A stretch of 64,000 nt of DNA from Sclerotinia nivalis (Eukaryota > Ascomycota > Leotiomycetes > Helotiales > Sclerotiniaceae), in the NCBI GenBank assembly GCA_029531795.1, contig JAPEIS010000008.1:496001-560000 (forward strand), written 5' to 3'. A program made the position numbers and the translations under genes. Positions 1-11,159 of the stretch are shown piece by piece (the first letter of the stretch is position 1; the number at the start of each line of letters is the position of its first letter). The notes under the pieces were generated by a model that ran no database searches, was not told the DNA's origin, and was given only the letters and a program-made list of their open reading frames with translations.

Positions 1-895
1 TAGATCATCAATTATATAATTAAGCATTATATGATTATCTATAATATACCCCCCAGATCGAAAATCGGTTTGTAACAACAAAGAAAGATTATAAAAAGTA
101 ATAATTGATCAAATATAGAATATAAATCTTGATAATATATAGATATCAATTTCGAGCGATTTCAATTGAAATTGATAGTATAGTTCAATTTGGTCGATTA
201 ATTGATTATATTAATCAAATTGATTAAATAGATCGCTTCGAATATTGATTATTTTAAATAGAATTGATCGTTTTAATTATATTGATCAATTTGTGACGAT
301 CCTGTATTATATGCCTTAGGCCGCTCTTTATTTTGTCTTTGGTCCTCTTTGTAGAGACCAAAATGTTTCAGATTATCTTTCATTTATTTCACTCTGTATT
401 CGCTTAGGTTTTGGTTCTTTTTGTAAGGATTATAAAAGATTCAATCTTATTATCTTTTGTATAACAATTTGTTATTCTCTAATATAGATTAATTGATTCT
501 TTTTATTCTACTTTGAATTAAGATGATCGTTATATTATAACAAACTTATTAATACTCTTAAAAAGAATAGAATATTTTTTTAAAAAATCAGAATATCTAA
601 TTAGTTATATTCATAAAGGTTACTGAACTAACGAAACCTTTATACTTATCCAATTGATCTTTCCGAATTTCTATCGATATTATTGTTATATTTACTCAAT
701 CGAGGAAACTCTATATTTCTTAGTTTACAATTGAGGAGATTATTGTAACAAAACTATAAGTTTAAATCGATTAAACAAAATAAAAAGAAGATTCTGAATT
801 TGATATAGAAATCGAAGAAACGGTAATTATAAATCTGTTTTTGTGTTTATCAATTTGAGGAAAATTAGTTCCTTTTGTAATTGGAATAACAATTT
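1..895. other. AT-rich sequence without a recognisable gene
   Basis: Strongly AT-rich with stop codons in all frames. No open frame here resembles a known family, and no tRNA or rRNA is visible. Base composition matches the RIP-damaged elements further on, so it is probably old repeat sequence decayed beyond recognition; that is inference. Confidence 0.5.
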
Positions 896-1088
896 TGTTA
901 CGGGTTCGTAACCCGTTCCTAGCTAGTTTGTATAATTGCTTAAGGCATCTATCCTCTATATAATCGGCGTTCTTTCTAGCACCTTCTTCTTTCTTTGTAG
1001 AATATTATTATATCTTAAAACATTCTATTATTATTGTAATAGTATATTCTATTTTTCATAAAGATTCTATTGTTGAATGGAAAAGACA
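896..1088 (+). repeat. Probable solo LTR, 193 bp
   Basis: It begins TGTTACGGGTT, the same first bases as the LTR of element C read on its coding strand, and ends in ACA. A palindrome, ACGGGTTCGTAACCCGT, sits at the very start. A TATA-like box (TCTATATAATC) lies near position 950. The 4-bp word ATTT flanks both ends (892-895 and 1089-1092), a possible target duplication but short and AT-only. No coding sequence adjoins it, hence a solo LTR. The right end is the weakest part of the call. Confidence 0.45.
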
Positions 1089-1092
1089 ATTT

Positions 1093-2472
1093 AGTCTTAT
1101 CAAATAATCAATTTTACAAAATACTCGGAAACTTCGATTATCAATGTATCAATAAACAATAAAAAAATATCTTAATTCGATTTCAATCTAGATCCAGATC
1201 TAGATCCAAATCTAGATTCAGATTCAGATCCAAACCCAAACTCAGATTCAAACCCAGATCCAGATCTCGATTTAATCAGTATTATATCATTATACAATCG
1301 AAATCAAAGACTTTACAAAGTATACTTTAGTTTTTAAGATTATCTTAAATAATCTATCATTATATCGAACATTACTCAATCAACCCTACTAGAACCATCG
1401 ATACCCCCAACTTGATCAAAGACAATACCCAAACTCCAAAAGTATATTAAATCTGTTTTCTCTAATTACCAATAGTTCATATACAAACTCTCCAATATTG
1501 AAGATAAAAATCTTAAAAATCCAATTTCTATCTTCGATATATTTATTAATACATAGAACTCTGAAACTATTATATATATATAATATTTGTTTAGTTTTAT
1601 AGAACAAATATTAACTCAAACAAAGCAATATTGATAAGAAATATATACATTACAAAAAGATCTACAATTAAATAATACAGCTAATATAAGATTAATGATT
1701 TAGAATTCTACTTTTCGAAAACAATTTGATCAATCATTTATCGATGCAAATTTTGTTATATCAATTTATCGATTACAACAAACAACGAAGAATCCTGAAT
1801 TGTTCAAAAGTAAAAAAAACAGATTTTTTGATTTAACAAAGCGAATACGAAGATTGGAAAATGGATTTACACATTTGCTGGAAAAGCGATTCTGCAGTTT
1901 TCGATACAAAATAAAAGAAATTATTATATATAATTTTTCTTTTAAAAGAAATAATTCGATAAGAAAAACGAAAGAATATAAAAGGAATTATAAATAATAT
2001 ATCGGAATTTATTACTATAGATATATTCCTGAAGAAACTCGATAATCTTTATATTTTAATTAACATTAAATATAAAACAACAATCAAATTCGATAAACTC
2101 AAAATGAACAAAAAAACCTTGTTTTCCTCTTTTTATTCATAATTGGAATATTTGGATACATTTAATAGAAAAATTCTCCGAGAAATAGTTTTTGTAATGA
2201 AATAAAAAGTTATCGATGAATTGAAGATATTAATAAAAGACAATTCAAATTTCTGCGAATTCATTGATATTGAAGGATAGAGAAAGAAATTCCAAGTATA
2301 AAATCAAAATTGTCAGAATAATAAATATTACAATACAAACTCTTCGAAATCTAGTTCAATTTATATTCAACAATAAACATTGTTAGTATCTTATACCCAA
2401 GGTGATCTTATAGACTTCGATACAATCAGAACCCCGAAACAAATACAAAGAGAGTACGAATACCTTTATAAT
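1093..2472. other. AT-rich spacer, no supported gene
   Basis: Highly AT-rich. The only order visible is the hexamer-like tandem tract at 1187-1273. A 65-residue frame near 1800-1997 on plus has the Lys/Ile/Asn/Phe-rich composition of random AT-rich sequence and resembles nothing I recognise. Confidence 0.5.
1187..1273. repeat. Degenerate hexamer tandem tract (CAGATC-like)
   Basis: About fourteen imperfect copies of a 6-bp unit near CAGATC/TAGATC/CAGATT run head to tail. Differences between copies are mostly C/T changes, as RIP or drift would produce. It is too short and irregular to propose a coding role. Confidence 0.7.
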
Positions 2473-2714
2473 TGTCGGTACGACTTCGTGATCGTCGTAT
2501 CCGATAGAATTGATCAAAACGTTTATGATCGTATTGAGGTTATTCACAAAAGAGATTCCTGTAAGGGCGTTTGGATTGCTACGCAATTGACCCCTAAATT
2601 AAAGGTTGTATTGTGTATCGAGGTTCAAAAGAATCATCGAATACGAATGGTTTCAATATAAAAGCCTTCGTTTAAGTAAGGATCATATGCTTTAAGAGTA
2701 TATGAATATCAATA
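2473..2714 (-). repeat. 3' LTR of Copia 1 (242 bp)
   Basis: This 242-bp block aligns end to end with the solo LTR at 34137-34378 (same length, same termini after C-to-T/G-to-A changes). On plus it starts TGTCGGTACGAC; its right end, CAATA, corresponds to CAACA in the other copy. It lies immediately 3' of the RNase H reading frame, the position of a 3' LTR. The flanks ATAAT and TTGAT do not match; with the 5' LTR missing, no duplication is expected here. The open frames across it are chance frames within the LTR. Confidence 0.8.
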
Positions 2715-2869
2715 TTGATTATCTTCTTAAAAGAATGGTTAGCTATAATAAATGTAGATACAAAAATGAAATAGAAAAACCCAAAATCATAATATTCGAA
2801 AATCTAAATCTCAATGTTTGGAAATCTTAGATTTTAATATTTGTTCTTTCTATTTATACCTTTATTTCC

Positions 2870-4443
2870 AATTTAATTTTATTTGTATTAATCAATTTCT
2901 TTAAAGTTTGATAAAGTTTAGTTTTCGTTATTGTGTTAGTAGGGTTAGTATTTTTATTGATTTAGCGGATCTCCTGAATCTTTCGTTTCTTATATAATTG
3001 ACGAATATATATCAAATCGATTATTAATCGTTTTTTGTATATAGTATCGAGTTTAACAAAACATTTGTAAAGTGATTTCGAATTGGTATATATTATAAGT
3101 GGAATAGGATAATCGCAAATAGTTATTTGATCGAAAAAAGATTTTATAGTGTTTGCTATATCGAATTCAAGAGTTATTGTATAAAATTCTAAAGTTAATG
3201 TATTTTTAGTAATTCTTTTGTATTTAATAGAAATCTAATAGAGGATATTTACGTTTTTGGATTTGTTTGTTAAAATTATAATGTATTTGATTTGAGAAAA
3301 ATGATTAGGGTTATTTGCAAATCTTGTATTTACGAATGCAAAAAGGGTAAGGGTTTTTGAATCGAAGGAAACGAATCTCAATCTTTTGGTAGTATTATAG
3401 AATTGCTAAGAAAGAGTTTTATTCAGGAATTCAACATCTTTTAAAATGGGATTGGTAATTTGAGTAGTGCGGGATAATGAATATACAGTTTCTGATTGAG
3501 TGAGATTAATAATATATGCTTCTTTAGCTTGCTGAGCAATGTATTGTTCCTGAGTTGAAGTATTCTTTCGTAATTTATCTTTAATACCTTTAAGATCTGC
3601 AAAATTAAAAACGATTTGTTGAAGGTTCTTACAATATTGCTATTGAGTTAGATTGATAATATTATCGATTAATGATATAATAGTTCTATTGAATTTGAAA
3701 GGATTTGTTTTTGTTAATATTTTATAATCTTTTGTTTGAAAGTTGATAGTTTTGAGTTGTTTTTGTTTTAATTCAGCAAATGCTTTGTCGGCGATAATAA
3801 ATGTATTGTTGGTTTGAATACTAACAAATATAAGTATATTGTTGTTTCGATAAAGAAAACAATGATTGTAAATTGAAATTGTAAGGCCGAGACGATTCGT
3901 ATAATAATCATAATATATTTTAAACTAATGATTATTTGATTCTGTAATACTATATAAAGGTTTCTTTACTTAAAGAACGATATTCTATAAAAGATATATT
4001 TCCTGAGAAGGATGAATGTAAAATGATCGATTTAGCTCTGTTGTAATCTGAATATAGGCTTGTGAGATATCGCGGAGGTAAATATGGATATTCTTCGGTT
4101 TAAAGATTGAAACCAGAATTAATAGTTTCCATTGATTAACCTTTTGTAGAATTGGGGATTGAATCAAAATAGTTTCTTTTCCAGTATTATTGTATACTTG
4201 AATTACTAATCGTGATTTCTCTATAGCTTTATTGGTTCCAGTGTATTTAATCTCATCAACGAATCGGCTTTCGAAGATACGAGTTCTGGTAGGGATCGAA
4301 GAGATGGGAATGTTTTCGAAAATTCTTTTCTTCAATAATCCTTTGATTTCTTTTCTACGAGAGTCGACAAAATTAAGCTTGGGTGAGATAATTTCAAAAT
4401 CTTTGTTTATTAGGAAAATAATTAAATCAGGGTTTGACATCAA
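2870..4443 (-). pseudogene. Copia 1 reverse transcriptase and RNase H, broken
   Basis: A 152-residue open segment (4443-3985) carries the fungal Copia RT signature: SRFVDEIKYTGT followed by EKSRLVIQVYN, TILIQSP and LRDISQAYIQ, then FYIHPSQE. Downstream the same strand gives PLYSITESNNH, a LLYRNNN-like segment, ADKAFAEL, and QYIAQQAKEAY, all standard Copia landmarks up to the RNase H. The RNase H part ends in an EIR-stop-INKNTNP segment where families have a Trp before the Asp/Asn-Thr-Asn-Pro motif. Stops replace Trp and Gln codons, and the expected RNase H Asp residues are partly Asn. It cannot be expressed as an intact enzyme. Confidence 0.8.
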
Positions 4444-4929
4444 TAGTATTTCCGAAAAATATTGATGAATTGTAGGGATTTCAATTCGATCTAAAGAACA
4501 TTATATAATATAATTAACAAAATAAATAATAGCAAATATAGAAGATACCATTATACGAACGACTGCATTTCGATCAGGCTTCTATATTGGATTTGATGAA
4601 TCTGGATTTTGATTGATTGATTCCAGATTGTCAAAAGGATTGATTTCGTTATCAGGATTATCAGAGAAATTTGTTGCTTCTTCCAATTTGGAATAATATA
4701 GTTTTACAATAATACTCCTGAATTCAATAATTCTACTAGGAAATTGAATCCTATAGATTTCGTTATTAATTCCGAAAAAGAGGAATAGATCTTTTCATTT
4801 GTTTTTCTTTGAAATAATAGTTTCTTGTTATATTAAAATATCAGAATTGATAGAGAGATTATAAATATAATCTATTGAAGGATTATTTTGATGATTTAAG
4901 ATATTGTTAATCTATCTTTATATATAAAG

Positions 4930-5300
4930 TTTATAAATCTTTTATATAACTTTCTTAATAGTTGCGGTTTGTTATAGAATGATAGGATTTGGAAGATCTA
5001 GATTGGAGATTCTAGGGTATATTTTACTACAAGTAGTGTAAGAATTAAACTATTTGGATTAATTGAATCATTTATAATCTTTATAGTTATTTGGAGATGT
5101 ATATTCTGTGTAATGTTAGATTCTTGAATCATTTCTTCAGTAATGATTTTGTATATACAATGGAAAGATATATAATATTGTTCAATAATATCAATTAATC
5201 AATAGGATTTAATAGGAATTGATTTCATCATTGTATTTATAGACAAAGCTCGATCTACGAATTCTTTTCTAATGAAATTCTTTTTAGTATTGCATCTGCA
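4930..5300 (-). pseudogene. Copia 1 integrase C-terminal half, broken
   Basis: The minus-strand frame reads FIRKEFVDRALSINTMMKSIP, then a stop where this family has Trp, then IIEQYY, YKIITEE, IHLQITIKIINDS and LILTLLV. These align in order with the integrase segment NF-x-KEF ... ERYH ... YKIITEE ... MAIKAIND ... PTLLV of fungal Copia polyproteins (family knowledge). The catalytic Asp expected just upstream, in an HDAGKNF-like motif, appears as Asn (CNTKKNF), and the Glu region is degraded. Upstream of about 5300 the homology ends abruptly. Confidence 0.65.
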
Positions 5301-6927
5301 AAATATTTGAAACTCTATTAGTGATAATAGCTGGCTGTTGTCCTCAATATTCTGTTTGTTTTAGAAATCGTAGATCGATTTTTTTGTTACTGTTATCCTA
5401 CTATATAAGTTTATTGTCTTTGTTGTTATGCTATATAAATCTATTATCCCTATTGTTCTACTATATAAGTCTGTTGTCCTGATATTATCCCGAAAATTTT
5501 CTTTATCTTATCTTTTACCTATTAAATAATTATATATAAAACTGATATAGATTAATGAAATAATGTATTAGTTATTCTTGGTTTAGCAGATAGGCATTAT
5601 AGTTAATACGATGTATTACTACTATTAAAGGATATATTATATATATAAGTATTTTTGATATACTTATAACAGTTTTGTGTATTAAATGTATCAAACGATT
5701 ATAGTGTATAAAATTGCTTATATTCATTCTAGAATTATTATATATGAGAGAGTTTATAGTATCTTTATAAAAGAAAATTATATTGTATCTAATATGAATT
5801 ATATATATTAGATAACGCTGTAAATTGTTTTATATACAAAAAGGTATCATTGTTATTATAGAGGAAGAATAATTTTAATAGATCTTTTGTTGCAAAGTAT
5901 ATGAATTAGAAGTTTTAGCTATTATATCTATATAAAGTATTTTTTATCAAAAGTATTCAAACTTAGAATATTTCTATCAATTATATTTCTTTCTTTTTCT
6001 TTTCTATTATAATATTACTTATAATTTTTCTGACAAGCTATTAGCATTTTCAATACTTCTTTTATCCTTCTTGCTAATTATAGTCTCCAAATCCTCATTA
6101 TCTTTGTAAAGGTTATTATTGTAATCTACCTCAGACTAATCTGATATATGATTAATTGCAGATCTTATAGTAATTGTTTTAATATTAGAGAGTTGAATTT
6201 CTTTAGCTAATATACAATAAAGTTTTTCATTTAACTGTAGAAATTTATCATTCAAATATATATCGATATTATTTCATTTAAGAAGGTATTTAAATCAATT
6301 AGGATATTTCCAACGAAAGTCTTTTCGATTATTATCCGGTGTACTTACAATCTATCAAGCAAATCGGCTATTTTTATTTATCTTATATAATTTATGTTTT
6401 TATAGTTTAGTTATAAAACTTGAATACTTTGTTAAAGTAGGTAATATCGAGAATCTAAAATTAGGGTGTTCGTTGGAGCTAGCATTTTTTATATTATTTT
6501 GTATATATATATTGCAAAAGACAGAAGGATTTTCAATATCGTTGAAGAGATTCGAGTGTGGTAAGTGGGGTAGTTTATATTCATCATTTGTAGGTTTATG
6601 TTCAATAGTAGTGTTAGTTAGAACTATTTCCAAGTTTCTAGTAAGTATAGTTTCGAAAGAAGTAATGAAAGGATTGAAAAAAAAGTTGAAGGGATAATTA
6701 AAGGAAGGGTATTATAAACCTATTAGTTTGTGCTTCAACTTGTATCAATTAAGGATTTGTTTGTTCAGTTTTTGTTATTTCATTTTCTATTAGTTTAGTT
6801 TGTATTAGTTTAATTTTTATCAATCTAATCTCTGCTGTAGTATCTATTAAAGTATTTGTTAATTGAATATCTGATGTTTGCTCTTTTTCTTTTTAAAAAA
6901 TGATATTAGTGGATCTTGTGATTATAT
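5301..6927. other. AT-rich sequence upstream of Copia 1 integrase; one uncharacterised minus frame
   Basis: Apart from the 30-bp tandem repeat, little is recognisable. A 77-residue minus frame (6633-6400) contains TIEHKPTNDEYKLPHLPHSN and FNDIENPSVFCNIYIQ; the Asn/Lys excess is what RIP makes from Asp/Glu codons, so it may once have coded for a transposon protein. It could be the lost gag/protease side of Copia 1, but I found no protease or zinc-knuckle motif to support that. Confidence 0.35.
5398..5490. repeat. Three-copy tandem repeat, 30-bp period
   Basis: The word CTATATAA recurs exactly 30 bp apart at 5401, 5431 and 5461, with similar sequence between (TTTATTGTCTTTGTTGTT, CTATTATCCCTATTGTT, CTGTTGTCCTGA). 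Copies differ mainly by C/T changes. It lies just beyond the point where Copia 1 integrase homology stops. Confidence 0.7.
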
Positions 6928-7315
6928 AAAAGAATGAAGTAGATATATACCTTTTCGTTGTTATTGTTAGTGTGAGGGATTTCTGATTGCTACAAGGTAT
7001 TAATATAAATTCAAAAGAATGAAGTAGATATATACCTTTTCGCTGTTGTTGTTAGTATAAGGGATTTTTGATTGTTATAAGGTATTAATACAAATTCAAA
7101 AGAATAAAATAGATATATATTTTTTTGTTGTTATTGTTATTGATATAAAGGACCTCCGATTGCTATAAAATATTAATATATTAAACTCAAAAAAATAAAG
7201 TAGATATATATCTTTTCGTTATTATTGTTGATATAAAGAACTTTCGATTGCTACAAGGTATTAATATAAATTCAAAAGAATAAAGTAGATATATACCTTC
7301 TCGTTGTTGTTATTT
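6928..7315. repeat. Minisatellite of about five 85-bp units
   Basis: The phrase AGAATGAAGTAGATATATACC recurs (with C/T and G/A variants) at 6931, 7016, 7101, 7192 and 7277: period 85 bp except one 91-bp interval. Within units the order is GTAGATATATACCTTTTCGTTG, TTATTGTTAG, GGGATTTCTGATTGCTACAAGG, TATTAATATAAATTC. The third and fourth copies have more T and A, as expected if RIP acted after duplication. The tract is non-coding. Confidence 0.85.
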
Positions 7316-10300
7316 GAATTCTTGATATATTTCCTTATTATTATAATTGTTGTAATATATATCATTGTTGTTATTATTATCATCAGAATCATAAGAATAT
7401 ACTTCTATTTTCAAAGTGTGAATATCAATATCAGAATCATCTTCAAAGTCAAAAAGTATATTTTCAATCTTGTTTAACGTAAATACACTACATTTATTCT
7501 TTGTTGAATTAATCATTCGAATTAACTTTACTTCAATCTTTTTAAGATAAATCTCCCATCGATCGATAAGTTTTAAAGTTTTTCAGGTATTATAAACAAA
7601 TTTGTATAGATCTATATTCACATCAGTATTTTGTATATTATTATAAAAATTCTTTCAATTTTTATAAACTTTTTGCTATTTGATCATTAAACTGATCTAT
7701 AGTTTTGATACTACCAAAACAATTGTTAATTGAATGTTTAATACACTTTATCATTATATACATAACTAATATAACAATATAATACACAATCTCTTCTCGT
7801 ATAAGTATCAGAAAACCAGTAGTATAATCTAATCGATTAATAGAGTTCTTTGTATTGAAAAAGAATCGTTCGATGTAATTAATAAATAAAGAACTTATAA
7901 AGTGTTTGATTCCTTTCTATTTTGATAATTTCAGTTAACAAATCATTAAATGAACAAGAACTCAGATACTTATAATCGAATCTAAATCTGGTTCGAGGAC
8001 CTTCATATTTGTAAACAATTGTTTTCAAATATAAGGATTGTTTTGACTATTAATTTGAAAGACAATTAGAGAACGAACAATGGAAATAGAACCGACTTGT
8101 ATATCACTAATACGATTTAAAAGCTTTCTAAATTAATTAAAAGTAAAGTATTCTAGTAAACAAAAACTTATTTTGTGTACTATCAATTGAAATAACAAAA
8201 CTTTTGTGTTATCTATTTGAAGGGTTTAGTATATATACTAGTATATTTTAATCTAGCCAGAAACTCTTCTTACATTTGAATCCGATTATATTTGAAACCC
8301 AATATCGAATTTACTAGATACAAATGCTGCATCCTATAAAGACTTCACATCGTACTATTGAAAAGATGTAATCGAAAAACAGAGCTTGCTAAGAGATGTT
8401 CGTACTTTGTCTCTTCTTAGATTCCTTTAACAAAGTTTGAACACTAAATTTGAAGCATTAAAGAAAAGATCGAAGAAAAGATCGAAAAGAGAATCGAAAG
8501 GGAGATGAGAAGGATTGTCGCTAAAGATATCGTTGGAGTTATCAATAAGAAATATATTATTACTGTTGAAGCTTATATTAAGATATTATAATCTTTTTGG
8601 ATTGGATATTTGAAATGATGAACAGACAGAAACCGTCTTATTCGGAAGCTATATATAATCGAAACAAGTAAGGATTTCAGATTGAATTCTTTTTCTTTTT
8701 TGCCCTTGGTTATTATATTGAAATTACAATTGAGAGGATAAAGGTAAGAGGTTCTTAATTTGAAATTGCAAAACTATTGTAGAAAGATGATCAGGATTAA
8801 CTTTGAAGGTCCGGAAGGATACTTGGGATAATTGGAAAATGTTGGAAAGATTATATATAATAAAAGGAATTCGGATTTGAGAATCTTGTAAAGAATTTGA
8901 TATGGTAAGCTTTTTAATTGATATTTTTTGTTACTACAGAATATATATTAATAATAAAAATGAAAATAGATATTTGGAAAAAAGAAAAAGGAAATATAAA
9001 TACAATAATAGAAGACTTTATTTATAGAGTATTTGATAATCCCAAAATGATATGAATATCTTCAATCAATTCTGTAGCATTGAAGGGATCTTCCTTATCT
9101 AAATTGATCTGAATCTTATTTTCTTTATCAAATTCCGATTGTTCATAATCGTTATTTTCAGAATCGTTATCTTCCAAATTTACTTTATTAGTTTTCTCTT
9201 CGGAATCATTGGTATTGAATTCATTGTTGGTTTTGGATTTAATCATTAAAGAAACACAGCGACTTTTAGTAACAATGGAATCTGAAAAACACAGAATAAA
9301 TTAGTATATATATTTTCGATAAAAGTACAAGTTTGAGTATTATTTATCAAAATATAATGAATAAAACAAATACTTTTTAGTTGTATTATTATACTATTGT
9401 AATGTTTGATATATAATAAAGACTTTACTAATTACTTTCTATTTACTAGTATCTATTATTATAGTAAATAAGGATCCCTATCTATAGATAAATAATATAA
9501 GAATTTCTTAAAAACAAATAGAATCCATATAAAAAGCCTTAACAGGCTTTGAATTGGAAGAAATTCTGATAAAAAATGATTATAATAAAAAAATCCAAAG
9601 TTTCTGAAAATAAAAGAGAATTTGGGTTTAATGCGTTAAAGTACTAATTGTAGTTAATATAATGAATTTTGTAAGTTTAGTAGTCTTGAATCATCAAAAA
9701 TCATCAAAATCATACTAAAGTAAATAAAACAGTTTAAAACTGGTATTATTGATTCAAAAAGATATCTAGATGAATTAATGTTTAAAAGATATATATATGC
9801 ATTACTAAGTTTATTCCGATTAAATTAAAAACAGAGGAATTCAAGTTTTGAACTCTTTCAATTAATACTATTTCATTTATCCATTCCTCTTTTTATTATC
9901 AAGCTTACCAATATATAATTCAAAAATCTTTAAACCCTTTTGTTATCACTTTTATACAATGCTACTATCTTTTCAAGGTTATTTTTTATCAAACCCTTGT
10001 AAAATGGATTTCTTTAAGATCTCTGAATTCTCGAAACCTTCCGATCAGTGTAACTCATTCAATTCGGATATTCCGTTTGAATCTTTTTTTCAATGTTTTG
10101 AAGATGCAATTAATAATGAGGTTTATATATTATTAATTGGTTTATTTGTATTTAAGTTTATCGTTTTTAAACAATCTTTAGTTTTATTACAATTTTGGAT
10201 TATAAATTTAGTAACAAATCTGTAGAGTAGATATCCTTAAGCTTTGTATTCGAATAAATCGAGTATGAATCGATAGTTCAAGAAATACAGATTTTAAAAT

Positions 10301-10463
10301 GTATAAAGATCTGTACAAGTTTATTTCAGATTTGGAATCATCTTAGTTTTCTTTATATATATATATATACCCTCTATTACTAAACTAATAAAAATCAATT
10401 AATATTTGATAATAGAGGGTTCAAAAGATCATCTTTTGTATTCTTATCTTATATTAAATGATC
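7316..10463. other. AT-rich region with no supported gene
   Basis: Short open frames occur: minus 7516-7310 (acidic, Asp/Asn-rich), minus 9246-9022 (Glu/Asp/Asn-rich) and plus 9959-10225 (contains FKISEFSKPSDQCNSFNSD). None matches a family I recognise, and composition suggests RIP-decayed repeats. A purine-rich stretch near 8460-8600 on plus reads as a charged helix-like frame for about 45 residues before a stop. No RNA gene seen. Confidence 0.4.
10370..10419. other. Inverted repeat beside element A
   Basis: Arms CCCTCTATTA (10370-10379) and TAATAGAGGG (10410-10419) are perfectly complementary across a 30-nt loop. The structure lies about 45 bp outside the target duplication of element A. 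It could be the end of an older element or a chance hairpin. Confidence 0.4.
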
Positions 10464-10468
10464 CAGAG

Positions 10469-10681
10469 TATCATAGAGGCAACAGACAGGACAACAGGAA
10501 TCACTTTTATTAATAAGACGTAGCTCGAAGAGCTACGTTTCTATAAAAGGAACGGTTCCTTAAATACATTTATGTGTAGCGCTAGCCCCGACCGGGGCTA
10601 GCTTATACTTATCCGAGGTCCGATTTCTATGGGTCGGAATCCGAGCGGTCTCTGTATACTATATACAGAGACTTTGTGACA
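10469..10681 (-). repeat. Gypsy A 3' LTR (213 bp)
   Basis: Direct-repeat partner of 15879-16091. On plus it starts TATCATAGAGGC (TG changed to TA at the terminus) and ends TTTGTGACA. It contains a palindrome, GCTAGCCCC-GACC-like centre-GGGGCTAGC, at 10581-10602 and a second self-complementary stretch around GTATACTATATAC. More T/A-changed than its partner. Confidence 0.92.
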
Positions 10682-11159
10682 GTATTTCTCTTCTTAGGGT
10701 CGAGCTTTGTTGAGATGACTAAGGGGATCAGATTTATCCGGATAACGATGGTAATAATTACAGATCAGTTTTTGAGCATTCTTCAAATACTCTGCAGGTT
10801 CTTCGGTAGATGTATCATAGCCTATCTATCGGACAGTATACTTCAGGCGGGGGCCATTACGGTTTCGATGTTCTTATCGGGAATCCAGGACTTCCTTTAT
10901 ATCGAATTGTTCAATGCCTTCAACTTCGATAGAAGGGGGAGGCGGGTTGCGTTGATCGGGGATAGGGTCATTATTGATAGGATATAATAGGTTAATATGA
11001 AAGATCGGGTGATTCCTTATAAAGACAGGGAGCTTTAATTTGTAAATATACGAGCTTATGCCTTTCAGAATTCGAAAGGGATTTAAGTTCTTTCAATCTA
11101 GTTTCTTTTGGGGATGAAGAATTCGGATATTCTTAGTATTAAATTAGATTAGATCTTTA

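Larger units (their letters stand above)
2473..5300 (-). mobile_element. Copia 1: decayed Ty1/Copia retrotransposon, 5' part not found
   Basis: On minus, reading from high to low coordinates, it holds the C-terminal part of a Copia integrase (about 5300-4930), reverse transcriptase (4443 to about 3400), RNase H (to about 2870), a purine-rich stretch just before the LTR, and a 242-bp LTR (2714-2473). This is the Copia order integrase-RT-RNase H-LTR, which fixes the orientation. The matching 5' LTR, gag and protease are not recognisable up to 10 kb; the integrase homology stops near 5300, close to a tandem repeat. Stops at expected Trp/Gln codons indicate RIP. The LTR family is the same as the solo LTR at 34137-34378. 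Confidence 0.75.

Noticed and set aside
1187..1273. CRISPR-like repeat array
   Set aside because: Short tandem hexamers without unique spacers; eukaryotic context.
2380..2661. Plus-strand open frame of 93 residues
   Set aside because: It lies within a 242-bp LTR that also occurs as a solo LTR at 34137-34378; the frame is a by-product of the repeat.
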